From: Devosia sp. SL43 | Lineage (GTDB): Bacteria; Pseudomonadota; Alphaproteobacteria; Rhizobiales; Devosiaceae | Assembly: GCF_021729885.1 (NCBI RefSeq) | Contig: NZ_CP063401.1 | Coordinates: 1,612,001 to 1,676,000 of the forward strand | Length of the DNA stretch: 64,000 nt | Reading direction: 5' to 3' | Shown: positions 50,493 to 59,439 of the stretch, one piece after another | Layout of the letters: every line of letters begins with the position of its first letter | How positions within the stretch are numbered: position 1 is the stretch's first letter | Position numbers and translations under genes: made by a program | Notes under the pieces: generated by a model | Databases searched by the model: none | Told to the model about the DNA's origin: nothing | Seen by the model: only the letters and a program-made list of their open reading frames with translations

Positions 50493-51941
50493 TCAATGCT
50501 TTGAGCGCAAGCCCGCAATGGCGTCGCGCACCAGCGCCAGGTCAGCCTCGAATTTGGCCTGCTCGCGCGCCTTACCCTCGGCATCGGGAATGCGCAGCAG
50601 GTAGGAGGGGTGGTTGGTCACGAACAGCAAAGTGCCGTCGTCCAAGGTCATTGGCCTGCCGCGCAGCTTGCTGATAGTGTCGGTCTTGCCAAGCAGGCTT
50701 TGCGCTGCCGTAGCGCCCAGCGCGACGATCACCCTGGGTTTGACGAAACCAATCTCCAGATCGAGCCAGAATTTGCAGGCTTGCACCTCGCCACCATCGG
50801 GGCGCTGGTGAATGCGGCGCTTGCCGCGCGGCTCGAACTTGAAGTGTTTGACGGCGTTGGTGACATAGACACGGGAGCGATCGATGCCCACTTTCTGTAC
50901 AGCCGCATCCAGCACTTTGCCGGCCGGTCCTACAAACGGCTTACCAGCCAGATCCTCCTGATCGCCCGGCTGCTCGCCGACGAACATGACGTCAGCCTGC
51001 TCCGGCCCTTCGCCGAATACGGCCTGCGTGGCGTGCTCGTAGAGCGGGCAACGCTGGCAACCCAGCACGGCAGCACGGGCGTCGCGCAAACTGGAAATTT
51101 CGCTAGTCTGTTCAACCGCTTCAGCATCACGGACCTGCTGCCGCAGATGGCGGGAAGGTGGTTGTGTGGCCACCCGTTCGATCATTTCGGCCTCCATCTC
51201 TCGTGCCCCGCGGATCAGGGGAGCAATGAGTTCGGCCTCGGGCAGGTTGCGCCAGTATTTCATCGGCATTTCCGACTTCATCATCGCGACCTTGAGCCGG
51301 GCCGGATTGAAGATCGAACCGAAATAGGTCTTCCAGTCGGCCTCAACCGCATCGTCCTGCGGCACGTCGGATTTGTATCCGCCTGGCCCGAAGGCGAGAC
51401 TCTCGCCATCCCAATAGGCGCTGCGATAGGGCGTGACGATGGCCCAGATCATGCCATCGAAGCGCCGCGCGAAGAATGGCGCCGTCGCCTCCAGCGTATA
51501 GTGTTCGGGCTCGAACCAGGCGGCGTAGCGCTCGAGGCCACTGTCATCCACGATCGCCTTGAAGCGCACGAAGGCCTTCATCTTGTGGCTGTCGCGGCGG
51601 ACGGCGCTGGCCATGCGGGTCAGTCGCACCAGATCAGAATCGGAAGCCGTTTCGATCAGCCCGCGATCACCCAGTAATCGCCAGAGGAAGCGGTAGAGCA
51701 GTCCGAACCGCTCAGGCTCGGAATGATTGATCGCCTGCTGCGCCAGTTCGATGAAGGCGGGCGGCACGGCACCGACCGGACGATCTCCCTGCACCAGGGC
51801 CACATCGCCAAACAAGCCGCCTGCGGCTCCGGGCTCCAGCCAGTCCACCTGGTCGGGCGGCACACCCGCCGCCAACAACTGTCGTGCTATGTTCCGCCAC
51901 TCGGCGAAGTCGTTGAGCGCCTGCAGGCGGACCGTATGCAC
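50493..51941 (-). CDS. UdgX-type uracil-DNA glycosylase fused to DUF4130 domain
   Basis: A 482-residue fusion. Residues about 1-265 form the DUF4130/TIGR03915 domain that is linked to a radical-SAM partner (PERFGLLYRFLWRLL, MKAFVRFKAI). Residues about 280-482 are a family-4-like uracil-DNA glycosylase with cluster cysteines (CQRCPLYEHA), motif FVGEQPGDQEDLAGKPFVGPAG, and NHPSYLLRIPD. The insert KRRIH (residues 374-378) is the UdgX hallmark, whose His (here H378) bonds covalently to the abasic sugar after uracil removal. The GTG start overlaps the radical-SAM stop (TAGTG), so the two proteins act together. Confidence 0.92.
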   Translation of the reverse strand: MHTVRLQALNDFAEWRNIARQLLAAGVPPDQVDWLEPGAAGGLFGDVALVQGDRPVGAVPPAFIELAQQAINHSEPERFGLLYRFLWRLLGDRGLIETASDSDLVRLTRMASAVRRDSHKMKAFVRFKAIVDDSGLERYAAWFEPEHYTLEATAPFFARRFDGMIWAIVTPYRSAYWDGESLAFGPGGYKSDVPQDDAVEADWKTYFGSIFNPARLKVAMMKSEMPMKYWRNLPEAELIAPLIRGAREMEAEMIERVATQPPSRHLRQQVRDAEAVEQTSEISSLRDARAAVLGCQRCPLYEHATQAVFGEGPEQADVMFVGEQPGDQEDLAGKPFVGPAGKVLDAAVQKVGIDRSRVYVTNAVKHFKFEPRGKRRIHQRPDGGEVQACKFWLDLEIGFVKPRVIVALGATAAQSLLGKTDTISKLRGRPMTLDDGTLLFVTNHPSYLLRIPDAEGKAREQAKFEADLALVRDAIAGLRSKH

Positions 51942-53176
51942 TAGAACAGGCTCAGTTGCTCGGGCTGGGGCGTCAGCCTGGCCCGCAACCGCTGGTCATC
52001 TGTCAACCCGCCCGGCGTCCAGTCCACGGCTTCGATGAAGGGGCGAACCTTGTCGATCGAGCCGGCAATCCGGGCCACATCGTCCAGCCCCAGGCTGTGG
52101 TGCCGGCGCGTCGCGATAATGCGATCGATGCTTCGCGTCCCCAGCCCCGGCACGCGCAGCAGCATCTCCCGATCGGCCCGATTGACGTTCACCGGAAACC
52201 GCGCCCGGTTCTTCAGCGCCCAGGCCAGTTTTGGGTCGATGCCGAGATCGAGCAGCCCGCCTTCCCCGCCCGACATGACTTCGGGCACGTCGAAGCCATA
52301 GAAACGGATGAGCCAGTCGGCTTGATAGAGCCGATGCTCCCGCATCAGCGGCGGCGGCTTGAGCGGCAGGCGGGAACTGCTGTCGGGAATGGGCGAGAAG
52401 GCCGAATAATACACCCGCCGCAGTTTGTAGCCCGAGTAGAGCCCTGCCGCCCGGTGGAGAACAGCGCCATCGTCGGCCGCATCGGCCCCGATGATCATCT
52501 GCGTCGATTGCCCCGCCGGTGCAAACTTGGCCGGCTTGGCCTTGGCCTTCTTGTCGGGCCCCGCTTCGTCGAGCTTGCCGCGCACCCGCGCCATGGCGGT
52601 ACGGATTTCGCTCGGCTTCTTTTCCGGCGCCAGCGTTTCGAGGCCAATATCGGTCGGCATTTCGATATTGGTCGAGAGCCGGTCGGCCCAGCGCCCTGCT
52701 TCCGCCAGCAATTCGGGCGCAGCGTTGGGGATCACTTTGAGGTGGATATAGCCGGCAAAGAGGTGATCTTCGCGCAGGCTGCGCGCCACGCGAACCAGTT
52801 CCTCCATCGTATAGTCTGGCGAGCGGATGATGCCCGACGACAGAAACAGGCCCTCGATATAATTGCGCTTGTAGAAATCGAGGGTGAGCTTGACCACTTC
52901 CTCCACGCTGAACCGTGCCCGCACCACGTTGGACGACGACCGGTTGACGCAATAGATGCAGTCATAGACGCAGAAATTGGTCAGCAGGATTTTGAGCAGG
53001 CTGATGCACCGTCCATCCGGCGCATAGGAGTGGCAAATGCCGCTGCCCTCGGTCGAGCCGATGCCGCCGGTACCGGCGCTATTACGTTTCTCCGAGCCAC
53101 TGGACGCGCAGGATGCATCATATTTAGCCGCATCCGACAGAATGGCGAGCTTGCGGCGTAGGGTGAGCGCGGCCAT
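51941..53176 (-). CDS. Putative DNA modification/repair radical-SAM protein (UDG-linked)
   Basis: A 411-residue radical-SAM enzyme with the 4Fe-4S motif C69, C73 and C76 in TNFCVYDCIYC. Further cysteines upstream (C23, C49, C57) could hold another cluster. The C-terminus has a helix-hairpin-helix (RVPGLGTRSIDRIIATRRHHSLGLDDVARIAG), a DNA-binding element. The family occurs next to UdgX/DUF4130 genes and its chemistry is not established; spore-photoproduct-lyase-like repair of a base lesion is one idea. ATG 53176 has AAGGGA upstream. Confidence 0.9.
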   Translation of the reverse strand: MAALTLRRKLAILSDAAKYDASCASSGSEKRNSAGTGGIGSTEGSGICHSYAPDGRCISLLKILLTNFCVYDCIYCVNRSSSNVVRARFSVEEVVKLTLDFYKRNYIEGLFLSSGIIRSPDYTMEELVRVARSLREDHLFAGYIHLKVIPNAAPELLAEAGRWADRLSTNIEMPTDIGLETLAPEKKPSEIRTAMARVRGKLDEAGPDKKAKAKPAKFAPAGQSTQMIIGADAADDGAVLHRAAGLYSGYKLRRVYYSAFSPIPDSSSRLPLKPPPLMREHRLYQADWLIRFYGFDVPEVMSGGEGGLLDLGIDPKLAWALKNRARFPVNVNRADREMLLRVPGLGTRSIDRIIATRRHHSLGLDDVARIAGSIDKVRPFIEAVDWTPGGLTDDQRLRARLTPQPEQLSLF

Positions 53177-53287
53177 TGTTGTTCCCTTTATGTTCATGAA
53201 AGGGATAGCGCAAAACCTGGAGTCGGCGCATATCAAAATGACAGGTGTCGTGGTTTTGTGATCGATATAGCGGGAGGAGTTTTACCG

Positions 53288-53617
53288 ATGGACATTCTGA
53301 ACGATCTGCCGGGCGAGGGCCCAATATCCTTGATCGCCGAATTTACCGCCCGTCCACTACAGGGCGAGGCAGTGGCCGAACTTCTCGCCGGCCTCGCAAC
53401 CAAAGTGCGACAGGAGCCCGGCAACATCGCCTTCGATTGCTTCCGGAGGCTGGACGACAGCGCCAAGTTCGTCGTCTACGAAATCTATCGCGACAAGTCC
53501 GCCTTCAAAGCCCACATCTCTGCCGACTATGGCGCCGTCTTCAATGCCCGGTTGCGCGAGCTGATCGTCGAACCGAACTCGGTCCTGACATTCCTGACGC
53601 CGCTCGCCGTTCGATAA
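53288..53617 (+). CDS. Antibiotic biosynthesis monooxygenase (ABM)/YgiN-like protein
   Basis: A 109-residue dimeric alpha-beta-barrel protein (ISLIAEFTARPLQGEAVAELLAGLATKVRQEPGNIAFDCFRRLDDSAKFVVYEIYRDKSAFKAHISADY). The E-P-G-N/xx-F-x-x-Y-E-x-Y pattern marks the ABM family (YgiN/HmoB relatives), with quinol oxidation or reactive-species removal proposed. ATG 53288 has GGAGGAG upstream. It precedes the MhqO-like dioxygenase by 106 bases; both fit quinone or hydroquinone detoxification. Confidence 0.87.
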   Translation: MDILNDLPGEGPISLIAEFTARPLQGEAVAELLAGLATKVRQEPGNIAFDCFRRLDDSAKFVVYEIYRDKSAFKAHISADYGAVFNARLRELIVEPNSVLTFLTPLAVR

Positions 53618-53723
53618 TCGACATCAGTCCGTCGCGATTGGCCTGCTCCTCAAACGTGATGGCGTTGTCTACATCTTGCTCAACACGGTGCGTAACAACC
53701 CGCGCCGCTACAGGAGACATAAA

Positions 53724-54674
53724 ATGACGCTCGAACTCGGAGGCATCCATCACCTCACGGCAGTGACCGCAGAAGCCAAGAAGAACCTCGCCTTCTACAC
53801 CCAGACCCTGGGCATGCGGCTGATCAAGAAGACGGTCAACCAGGACGACACCACCGCCTATCACCTGTTCTACGGGGACGGCGTAGCCTCGCCGGGCGCT
53901 GACCTGACCTTCTTCGACTTCGACGCACCGCGCGAAACGCGTGGCAATCACACGGTGGGTCGCACCGGTCTGCGTGTCGATAGCGAGGACAGCCTCAACT
54001 GGTGGAAGACCCATCTGCAGAGCCACAATGTCGGCACGTCGGCCATCAAGGAACGCAACGGCCACCTCTCGCTCGATTTCGAGGACTTTGAGGGTCAGCG
54101 CTTTCGCATGGTGATCGATGCCGCCAACACGGTCGTGCCCTGGGCCAAATCGCCCGTGCCCTCAGAACGGCAGATCATCGGGCTGGGCCCGATCACTCTG
54201 TCGGTGCCGCGGCTCGATCGCACCGAGGCCGTGCTGACGCAGGTGATGAACATGCGCAAGGTTCGCCAATATGCCATGACCAGCCACACGCCCGAGACCC
54301 ATGTCTTCGAAATGGGCCCAGGCGGCCCGGCAGCCGAACTGCATGTGGCGGTCGATCCGAACCTGCCCCCGGCGCGTCCGGGTGCAGGCGGCGTCCACCA
54401 CGTCGCCTTCCGCACGCCCGATCAGGATACCCTGCGTCAGTGGATCGAACGGGTGACCAAGGCCGGCATCCGCTCGAGCGGCGAAGTGGAGCGCTTCTAT
54501 TTCACCTCGCTCTACTTCCGCGAGCCCAATGGCATCCTGTTCGAACTCGCCACCGACGTCCCCGGCTTCGCAGCCGACGAGCCGATGGAAACGCTTGGGG
54601 AAAGCCTGGCTTTGCCCCCTTTCCTCGAAGGGCGCCGCGCCAGCATCGAAGCGGGCTTGAAGCCGCTGGTTTGA
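53724..54674 (+). CDS. Ring-cleaving extradiol-type dioxygenase, VOC family (MhqO-like)
   Basis: A 316-residue protein of two vicinal-oxygen-chelate modules. The metal ligands are the first HHLT His, the His of GGVHHVAFRTPD, and Glu of NGILFELATDVPGF. The sequence matches the MhqO/LinE-like hydroquinone dioxygenases of Bacillus and proteobacteria (TLGMRLIKKTVNQDDTTAYHLFYGD...GADLTFFDF). It opens hydroquinone rings made during electrophile stress. ATG 53724 has AGGAG upstream. An 11-bp stem-loop without T-run follows its stop. Confidence 0.92.
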   Translation: MTLELGGIHHLTAVTAEAKKNLAFYTQTLGMRLIKKTVNQDDTTAYHLFYGDGVASPGADLTFFDFDAPRETRGNHTVGRTGLRVDSEDSLNWWKTHLQSHNVGTSAIKERNGHLSLDFEDFEGQRFRMVIDAANTVVPWAKSPVPSERQIIGLGPITLSVPRLDRTEAVLTQVMNMRKVRQYAMTSHTPETHVFEMGPGGPAAELHVAVDPNLPPARPGAGGVHHVAFRTPDQDTLRQWIERVTKAGIRSSGEVERFYFTSLYFREPNGILFELATDVPGFAADEPMETLGESLALPPFLEGRRASIEAGLKPLV

Positions 54675-54681
54675 ACGCAAT

Positions 54682-54709
54682 GCAGGGCGCTCATAGTCGA
54701 GCGCCCTGC
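54682..54709 (+). terminator. Strong stem-loop after the VOC dioxygenase gene
   Basis: GCAGGGCGCTC and GAGCGCCCTGC pair exactly (11 bp) with a 6-base loop (54693-54698). No T-run follows, so it may act as a barrier to exonucleases or a Rho-assisted terminator. Confidence 0.65.
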
Positions 54710-54857
54710 CATATCTGTGTAGTCGATCCGTTATTTTTACCAACTTCGTCGCATGACTGCGAATGAGTTAATTTAGTGTTGATACAAAGTCTTGGATGTG
54801 ATTGTTTGTAACTGCGGCAGGTAGAAGTCCCATTGGGAACTTCGTGTAGGAGTTTGT

Positions 54858-55379
54858 GTGATGAGTACGCAAGTACCCGCCGCGCGCAGGCGTCGCTTTG
54901 GCACAATGGCGAAAGCCGTCAGCATCACCTCAGCAGCCGTTTTGATTGCCGCCGTTATTGTTGTTCCGGCAACGGCAATTGAAAATGTCCGCCGCGAAGT
55001 TCGCCATTTCTTCGAGTGCCTTGAGCTGATGATTTCGGATCCCGAAACGCACGCGGTCGAGTGCCTTCCGAACAACATCCCTACTGGCCTGGAGTCGCTT
55101 TCAGGCACTGGCGGAGGTAGCCCGTCTAGGGACATCCCGGCCACGACGGCAACACCAACGACCACGACGACCCCGACCAGTACGGTTGCACCGACATCCA
55201 CGGTCACGCCGACGTCTACCGTAACACCCACATCGACGGTCACGCCTACAACTACCGTCGTTCCTACCACCACGGCCGTGCCAACCACGACTGCGGTACC
55301 AACCACGACTGCCGTACCAACCACGACAGCATTACCCACAACTACGGCCGTACCGACCACGACCTCGCCACCGACCTGA
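54858..55379 (+). CDS. Secreted protein with Thr/Pro-rich (mucin-like) repeat tail
   Basis: A 173-residue protein. A basic start (AARRRRFGTMAKA) and a signal or anchor helix (VSITSAAVLIAAVIVVPATA) come first, then a small domain of about 55 residues with two Cys (FECLELMIS, VECLPNN). The last 80 residues are almost wholly PTTTAV/PTSTVT hexapeptides (nearly every residue T, P, V, A or S). This tail resembles O-glycosylated mucin-like or Thr-Pro linker proteins. A PIG-V-like mannosyltransferase gene starts 13 bases later, so the tail is a natural acceptor candidate (inference). TAGGAG precedes the start; the second ATG (54861) is equally possible. Confidence 0.75.
   Translation: MMSTQVPAARRRRFGTMAKAVSITSAAVLIAAVIVVPATAIENVRREVRHFFECLELMISDPETHAVECLPNNIPTGLESLSGTGGGSPSRDIPATTATPTTTTTPTSTVAPTSTVTPTSTVTPTSTVTPTTTVVPTTTAVPTTTAVPTTTAVPTTTALPTTTAVPTTTSPPT
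55137..55376 (+). repeat. 18-bp tandem repeat coding for PTTTxV units
   Basis: About a dozen degenerate 18-base units (core ACCACGACNGCNGTACCA) make up the 3' end of the Thr-rich gene. Units near the 3' side (55261-55350) are nearly identical, showing recent expansion, while those near 55150-55240 have diverged (PTSTVT). Confidence 0.85.
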
Positions 55380-55392
55380 GGCGACGCGGTTC

Positions 55393-56544
55393 GTGGACTA
55401 TGCGGTTCTGACCCGAGCGACATCGCGCCGCCTAATCGGCGCGGGTGCCGTCGTTCTCCTGGCCCTCGCTGGCCTGGCTCTCCGCTACGCAGTGTTTGCC
55501 AATACAGCCGGGCATTCCGGCCTCATCGCCTATGCCGATGCCCTCTGCGTGTGGGACTGCGCGTGGTACAAGCACATCATCGAGCATGGCTACGATCTGG
55601 AGCCGAGCGGCGCCTTTCGCCCCGGCGCCGCCAACTGGGCCTTCTTTCCGCTCTATCCGCTCGCAGCCGGCGCCACGCACTATCTTACGGGCTTGCCCAT
55701 TTCTCTCGCCGGCATGCTGGTTTCCACGACTTTCATCATTGCCGCAATCCTCCTCGGCCGGCCCTTGTTCCCCAACGACCGCAGCTACTGGATGTTTGCG
55801 TTCCTGCTGACCAACGGGCCTTTCTCGGTCATATTCTCGACACTCTACACCGAGAGCCTCTTCATCCTGCTCACTGTGGTAACGTTAGCTCGCCTGCAGC
55901 GTGGCGACGTTCTTTACGCAGGGCTGGCCGCCGGCCTCCTGTCCGCGACCCGCACGACCGGCATTCTCATGGGTCCCGCCATCCTGCTGGAGGTGGTCCG
56001 CCAGCATTTTGCGGCGGGCGGTCGCCTGCTCGGCCTACCAAAGGCTGTCATCACCAATTCCCGCACAGTGCTCGGGCTGGCGCTCGCACCCGTGGGTGCC
56101 CTTTGCTACATGGTCTACCTTCATGTCCATATGGGGGACGCCCTGGCTTTCGCCCATATCCAGCGCGCCTGGGGTCGGGATATTGGCGATCCGTTGCGCG
56201 CGCTTTGGTCCGCCATAACCCCGACAAATGTGCTGCACCCCGACGCGATGATCATCGCTGTCTGGGGTGGCGCCGCCATCTTCGGGCTGGCGATCAGCCT
56301 GTTCCTCGCATGGCGGCGACTGTGGGGCGCCGCACTGTTTTCCGTACTGGTTATCCTGCTTTCGCTTGGCAACGGCGTCGGCTCGATGGTCCGGTTCATT
56401 GCCGGGCTCGCGCCGATCAGCGTGGGGCTGGCGCGGTTGCTCGCGGCCAACCGGATCATCGCCGTATTGGTGCTGCCGCCACTGCTGTGGCTAAACTGGC
56501 TGGTCACCACAGGCTGGATACGCTCTTCGTTCTTCTTGATGTAA
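55393..56544 (+). CDS. PIG-V-like polyprenyl-phosphate-mannose dependent mannosyltransferase
   Basis: A 383-residue membrane protein with about ten helices. The family motif lies in the first extracytoplasmic loop: VWDCAWYKHIIEHGYDLE (catalytic WD.xWY) and NWAFFPLYPL. These mark Mannosyl_trans2/PIG-V relatives (GT-C fold), which add mannose or a similar sugar from a lipid carrier on the outer face of the membrane. A long helix region (SVIFSTLYTESLFILLTVVTLARL) and a C-terminal hairpin follow. The start is GTG 55393, 13 bases after the Thr-rich gene stop, with weak SD. Sugar identity is unknown. Confidence 0.8.
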   Translation: MDYAVLTRATSRRLIGAGAVVLLALAGLALRYAVFANTAGHSGLIAYADALCVWDCAWYKHIIEHGYDLEPSGAFRPGAANWAFFPLYPLAAGATHYLTGLPISLAGMLVSTTFIIAAILLGRPLFPNDRSYWMFAFLLTNGPFSVIFSTLYTESLFILLTVVTLARLQRGDVLYAGLAAGLLSATRTTGILMGPAILLEVVRQHFAAGGRLLGLPKAVITNSRTVLGLALAPVGALCYMVYLHVHMGDALAFAHIQRAWGRDIGDPLRALWSAITPTNVLHPDAMIIAVWGGAAIFGLAISLFLAWRRLWGAALFSVLVILLSLGNGVGSMVRFIAGLAPISVGLARLLAANRIIAVLVLPPLLWLNWLVTTGWIRSSFFLM

Positions 56545-56547
56545 GCC

Positions 56548-57180
56548 ATGGCAGCACCCTCAAACAATCACGCCGACCTGGTTCGCTACGCATTGGCCGC
56601 GATTATTGGTCTGCTTGCGGTAACCGTGTTGGCGCTCGTGAAGAACCCGCACGTTAATGACCAGTACCGCGCCTATTTTATTGATCGGACAACCGATTGC
56701 TGGCCGCTTCCGATCGACGGAGCCATCGCCTGGGGCGAGCAACTGTCCTTTGTCGGCGCTGCGGCCGTTTCCCCGACCTATCCCTTGCGGCGCTGCGGTT
56801 GGATGGAACCGCAAGATACCGGCACCTGGTCGATGGGCCCGGAGGCCGTGCTGCGCCTCAACCCTGGTCCGCGCGCCCGTGATCTGCTGCTTGACCTCGA
56901 AATGCTGCCTTTCGTAACAACCGAGAGCCCGGTGCAGACGGTGCGCCTGACATTGGCAGGGACCGACCTGGCGACGCTTACGTTGGACGCTGCCTCGTCA
57001 CCGCAGCATCGCTTCATATTGCCGGCGGCACTGGCCAGCTCCAGCGGGCCAATCGATGTTGGCTTTCACTTTCCGACCGCCCATTCGCCCTCCGCCGCCG
57101 GCATGAACGACGACAGGAGGCGGTTGGCTATCCGCCTCCTGTCGGTTCGCATCACTGAGGCGGATGGGACCGCCCACTGA
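56548..57180 (+). CDS. Membrane-anchored extracytoplasmic protein, unknown function
   Basis: A 210-residue protein with one N-terminal helix (YALAAIIGLLAVTVLALV) and an extracytoplasmic beta-rich domain. The domain has CWPLPIDGAIAWGEQLSF, a Cys pair (DCWPL, RRCGW), and a jelly-roll-like run (WSMGPEAVLRLNPGPRARDLLLDLEMLPF, VRLTLAGTDLATLTLD). Carbohydrate-binding modules of GT-C transferases look like this, so it may position the substrate for the transferase 3 bases upstream. No family is assigned with certainty. It converges on the vWA gene (stops adjacent). Confidence 0.7.
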   Translation: MAAPSNNHADLVRYALAAIIGLLAVTVLALVKNPHVNDQYRAYFIDRTTDCWPLPIDGAIAWGEQLSFVGAAAVSPTYPLRRCGWMEPQDTGTWSMGPEAVLRLNPGPRARDLLLDLEMLPFVTTESPVQTVRLTLAGTDLATLTLDAASSPQHRFILPAALASSSGPIDVGFHFPTAHSPSAAGMNDDRRRLAIRLLSVRITEADGTAH

Positions 57181-59439
57181 TTATTGCTGCGGCGCGCATT
57201 CCCCGGTAATGCCCATGATGCAGCCTTGGTCGGGCGCGCTCGTATCACCCTCCGGGACGACCACCGCATCCGGCTTCAGCAGGCTCGTCGTCTTGATCAG
57301 CTGGATAAATTCGGCGCGATAGCCGCTTTCGTCCTCACCCTTGCCGGACCGTGCCAGGTCGGCAACCTCAGCCCAGGTCATGGCATTGCCATAGTCGGAC
57401 CCCTTGAGCTTCTGCCCGAAGGCGGCCACGGCTGCCGCAAACCGCATGTCATCGCTGACTGCGCCGATATCGGCATAAACAATGCTCGGCGTTACCGGCT
57501 GTTCCATCAGCTGGCTGACATCGCTGTCCGGCAGCTTGTAGCGCATCTTGAGGAAGGCGATTTCACCAGGCGCATCCGTCGTCGCAACCGCCGCCGGGTC
57601 TGCCCCTTCGGCGCCATAGCGCAGCGGATCGACCAGTTCGGCGCCCGAACCGGCAGGGGTGATCTCGTAGATCGCCGTCACTGTATGCCCGGCACCGATA
57701 TCGCCGGCATCGACCGCGTCATTGTTGAAATCCTCGCGGTTGAGCGCACGGGTCTCGTAGCCGATCAGCCGATACTCCGACACCACCGCCGGGTTGAATT
57801 CGACCTGGATTTTCACGTCCTTGGCGATCATTTCGAGCGTCGAGCCGCCCTCTTCCACCAGCACCTTCTGCGCTTCGCGGAAGTTGGAAATGTAGGCGGC
57901 GTTACCATTGCCGTTCTGCGCCAGCGCCTGCATCGTCGCGTCATCGAGATTGCCGCGACCGAAGCCCAGCACCGACAGGGTCACACCGCTATCGCGTTTG
58001 GCCTTGATGAAGGTCTCGAGGTCTTCGGGGTTGTCGATGCCGACATTGAAGTCGCCGTCGGTGGCGAGGATCACGCGATTTGTTCCCCCGGTGACCCGAC
58101 CCTGCTCGGCCAGCCGATAGGCCAGCTCGATGCCTTCGGCGCCGGCCGTGCTGCCACCGGCAGACAGCATGTCAAGCGCGCCCAGGATCTTGGCCTTCTC
58201 GGTCGCTGCCGTGGGCTCCAGCACCACACCGGCCGAACCGGCATAGACCACGATGGACACCGTATCGTTAGCCGACAGCTGGTCGACCAGCAGCGCGAAG
58301 GCGCGCTTGAGCAGCGGCAGCTTGTCGGGCTCGTCCATCGATCCGGAGGTGTCGATCAGGAACACCAGGTTGCTCGCCTTGTCCTCGGTGACCGCGGGCA
58401 CATAGCCCTTGATGCCTATATGCAGCAGCTGCGTCTTGGCGTTCCACGGCGTCGGATAGACCGCCATGGTCGGCTTGAACGGTACGGCGGCGCTGTCGGC
58501 CGGCGCATAGTCGTAGGGGAAGTAATTGAGCATTTCCTCGATGCGCACGGCATCGGGCTCGGGCAGATAGCCGTCCTCGATCATGCGGCGCACATAGGAA
58601 TAGCTGGCCGTATCGACATCAATCGAGAAGGTCGAGACCGGCTCGTCGACAACGACCTTGAGCCGCTGCTCGTCGAAACTGGTGAATTCGTCGCCGCTCG
58701 GTTCGGTCGGCAGCGCCACGACCGACGTCGGCATCGGGGCCGGCGCCGCCAGATACATGTCGCTCTCGGCCGTTGCACCGGCAGGAGCCATCGTCGTCAT
58801 CGGCGCGGCGACAGTGCCGCCCACCATGGGCGCAGCTTCCTGGCGCGCCACTTCCATGTCCGCCAACCCATCGTCGAGGTCCGCAGCGATCTCACCGGCG
58901 ACCATGGGCTCTGGCGCCGCGACGGTCTGGTCACGACCAACCTGCGGGACGGCAACCGTCTTGGGCGCCGTGCTGGGGATGGTGTTGGCCACCGGCTGAT
59001 CGGCTGCGGCCATCCGTGTATCGGAAGGCTCTTCTTCTACGGGCGCCACCTCGGTCGTCACCGCCACCGGATCATTCGCCACCGGCGTCTGGTCGATCAC
59101 CACCGGCCGCGTGACTGGCACATCGGCGGGCGTCATCGAGGTCGACGTATAGAGCTGGTAGCCGAGCGGCAGGATCAGCAGGGCAACGGCGGCAGTGCCG
59201 ATGGGGAGACGCATGTCCATGATCGATTTCCCTTTCAAGGAAGTGATGATGGACGTGAGACGCTGGCCCCAATTGTTTCCTTGGGTGGTGGGCGAAGATT
59301 TTTTGGCTTCGATATTTTTGGCGGCTTCGAACGCCGCCATGCCAGCCGCCATTGCCCGCTTGCGGGCCTCGGCGCGCGGGTCCGGCGCTTGGGCGCCTTT
59401 GAGCTGGTCGAATGGATCGGGCATGTTGTCGTCGCTCAT
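57181..59439 (-). CDS. von Willebrand factor A domain protein (YfbK-like), co-encoded with ECF sigma factor
   Basis: A 752-residue protein. The cytoplasmic N-terminal part of about 75 residues is followed by a membrane helix (PIGTAAVALLILPLGYQLY) and a long Pro/Val/Thr-rich spacer (residues 100-240). A vWA-linked N-terminal domain (PVSTFSIDVDTASYSYVRRMIEDG) precedes a vWA domain with intact MIDAS (LIDTSGSMD, D363), and a C-terminal domain of about 200 residues follows, related to DUF3520 (MRYKLPDSDVSQL). The topology (short cytoplasmic end, one helix, exported domain) together with the 4-base overlap with an ECF sigma gene fits an anti-sigma-like sensor, but no standard anti-sigma motif is visible. 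Confidence 0.88.
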   Translation of the reverse strand: MSDDNMPDPFDQLKGAQAPDPRAEARKRAMAAGMAAFEAAKNIEAKKSSPTTQGNNWGQRLTSIITSLKGKSIMDMRLPIGTAAVALLILPLGYQLYTSTSMTPADVPVTRPVVIDQTPVANDPVAVTTEVAPVEEEPSDTRMAAADQPVANTIPSTAPKTVAVPQVGRDQTVAAPEPMVAGEIAADLDDGLADMEVARQEAAPMVGGTVAAPMTTMAPAGATAESDMYLAAPAPMPTSVVALPTEPSGDEFTSFDEQRLKVVVDEPVSTFSIDVDTASYSYVRRMIEDGYLPEPDAVRIEEMLNYFPYDYAPADSAAVPFKPTMAVYPTPWNAKTQLLHIGIKGYVPAVTEDKASNLVFLIDTSGSMDEPDKLPLLKRAFALLVDQLSANDTVSIVVYAGSAGVVLEPTAATEKAKILGALDMLSAGGSTAGAEGIELAYRLAEQGRVTGGTNRVILATDGDFNVGIDNPEDLETFIKAKRDSGVTLSVLGFGRGNLDDATMQALAQNGNGNAAYISNFREAQKVLVEEGGSTLEMIAKDVKIQVEFNPAVVSEYRLIGYETRALNREDFNNDAVDAGDIGAGHTVTAIYEITPAGSGAELVDPLRYGAEGADPAAVATTDAPGEIAFLKMRYKLPDSDVSQLMEQPVTPSIVYADIGAVSDDMRFAAAVAAFGQKLKGSDYGNAMTWAEVADLARSGKGEDESGYRAEFIQLIKTTSLLKPDAVVVPEGDTSAPDQGCIMGITGECAPQQ

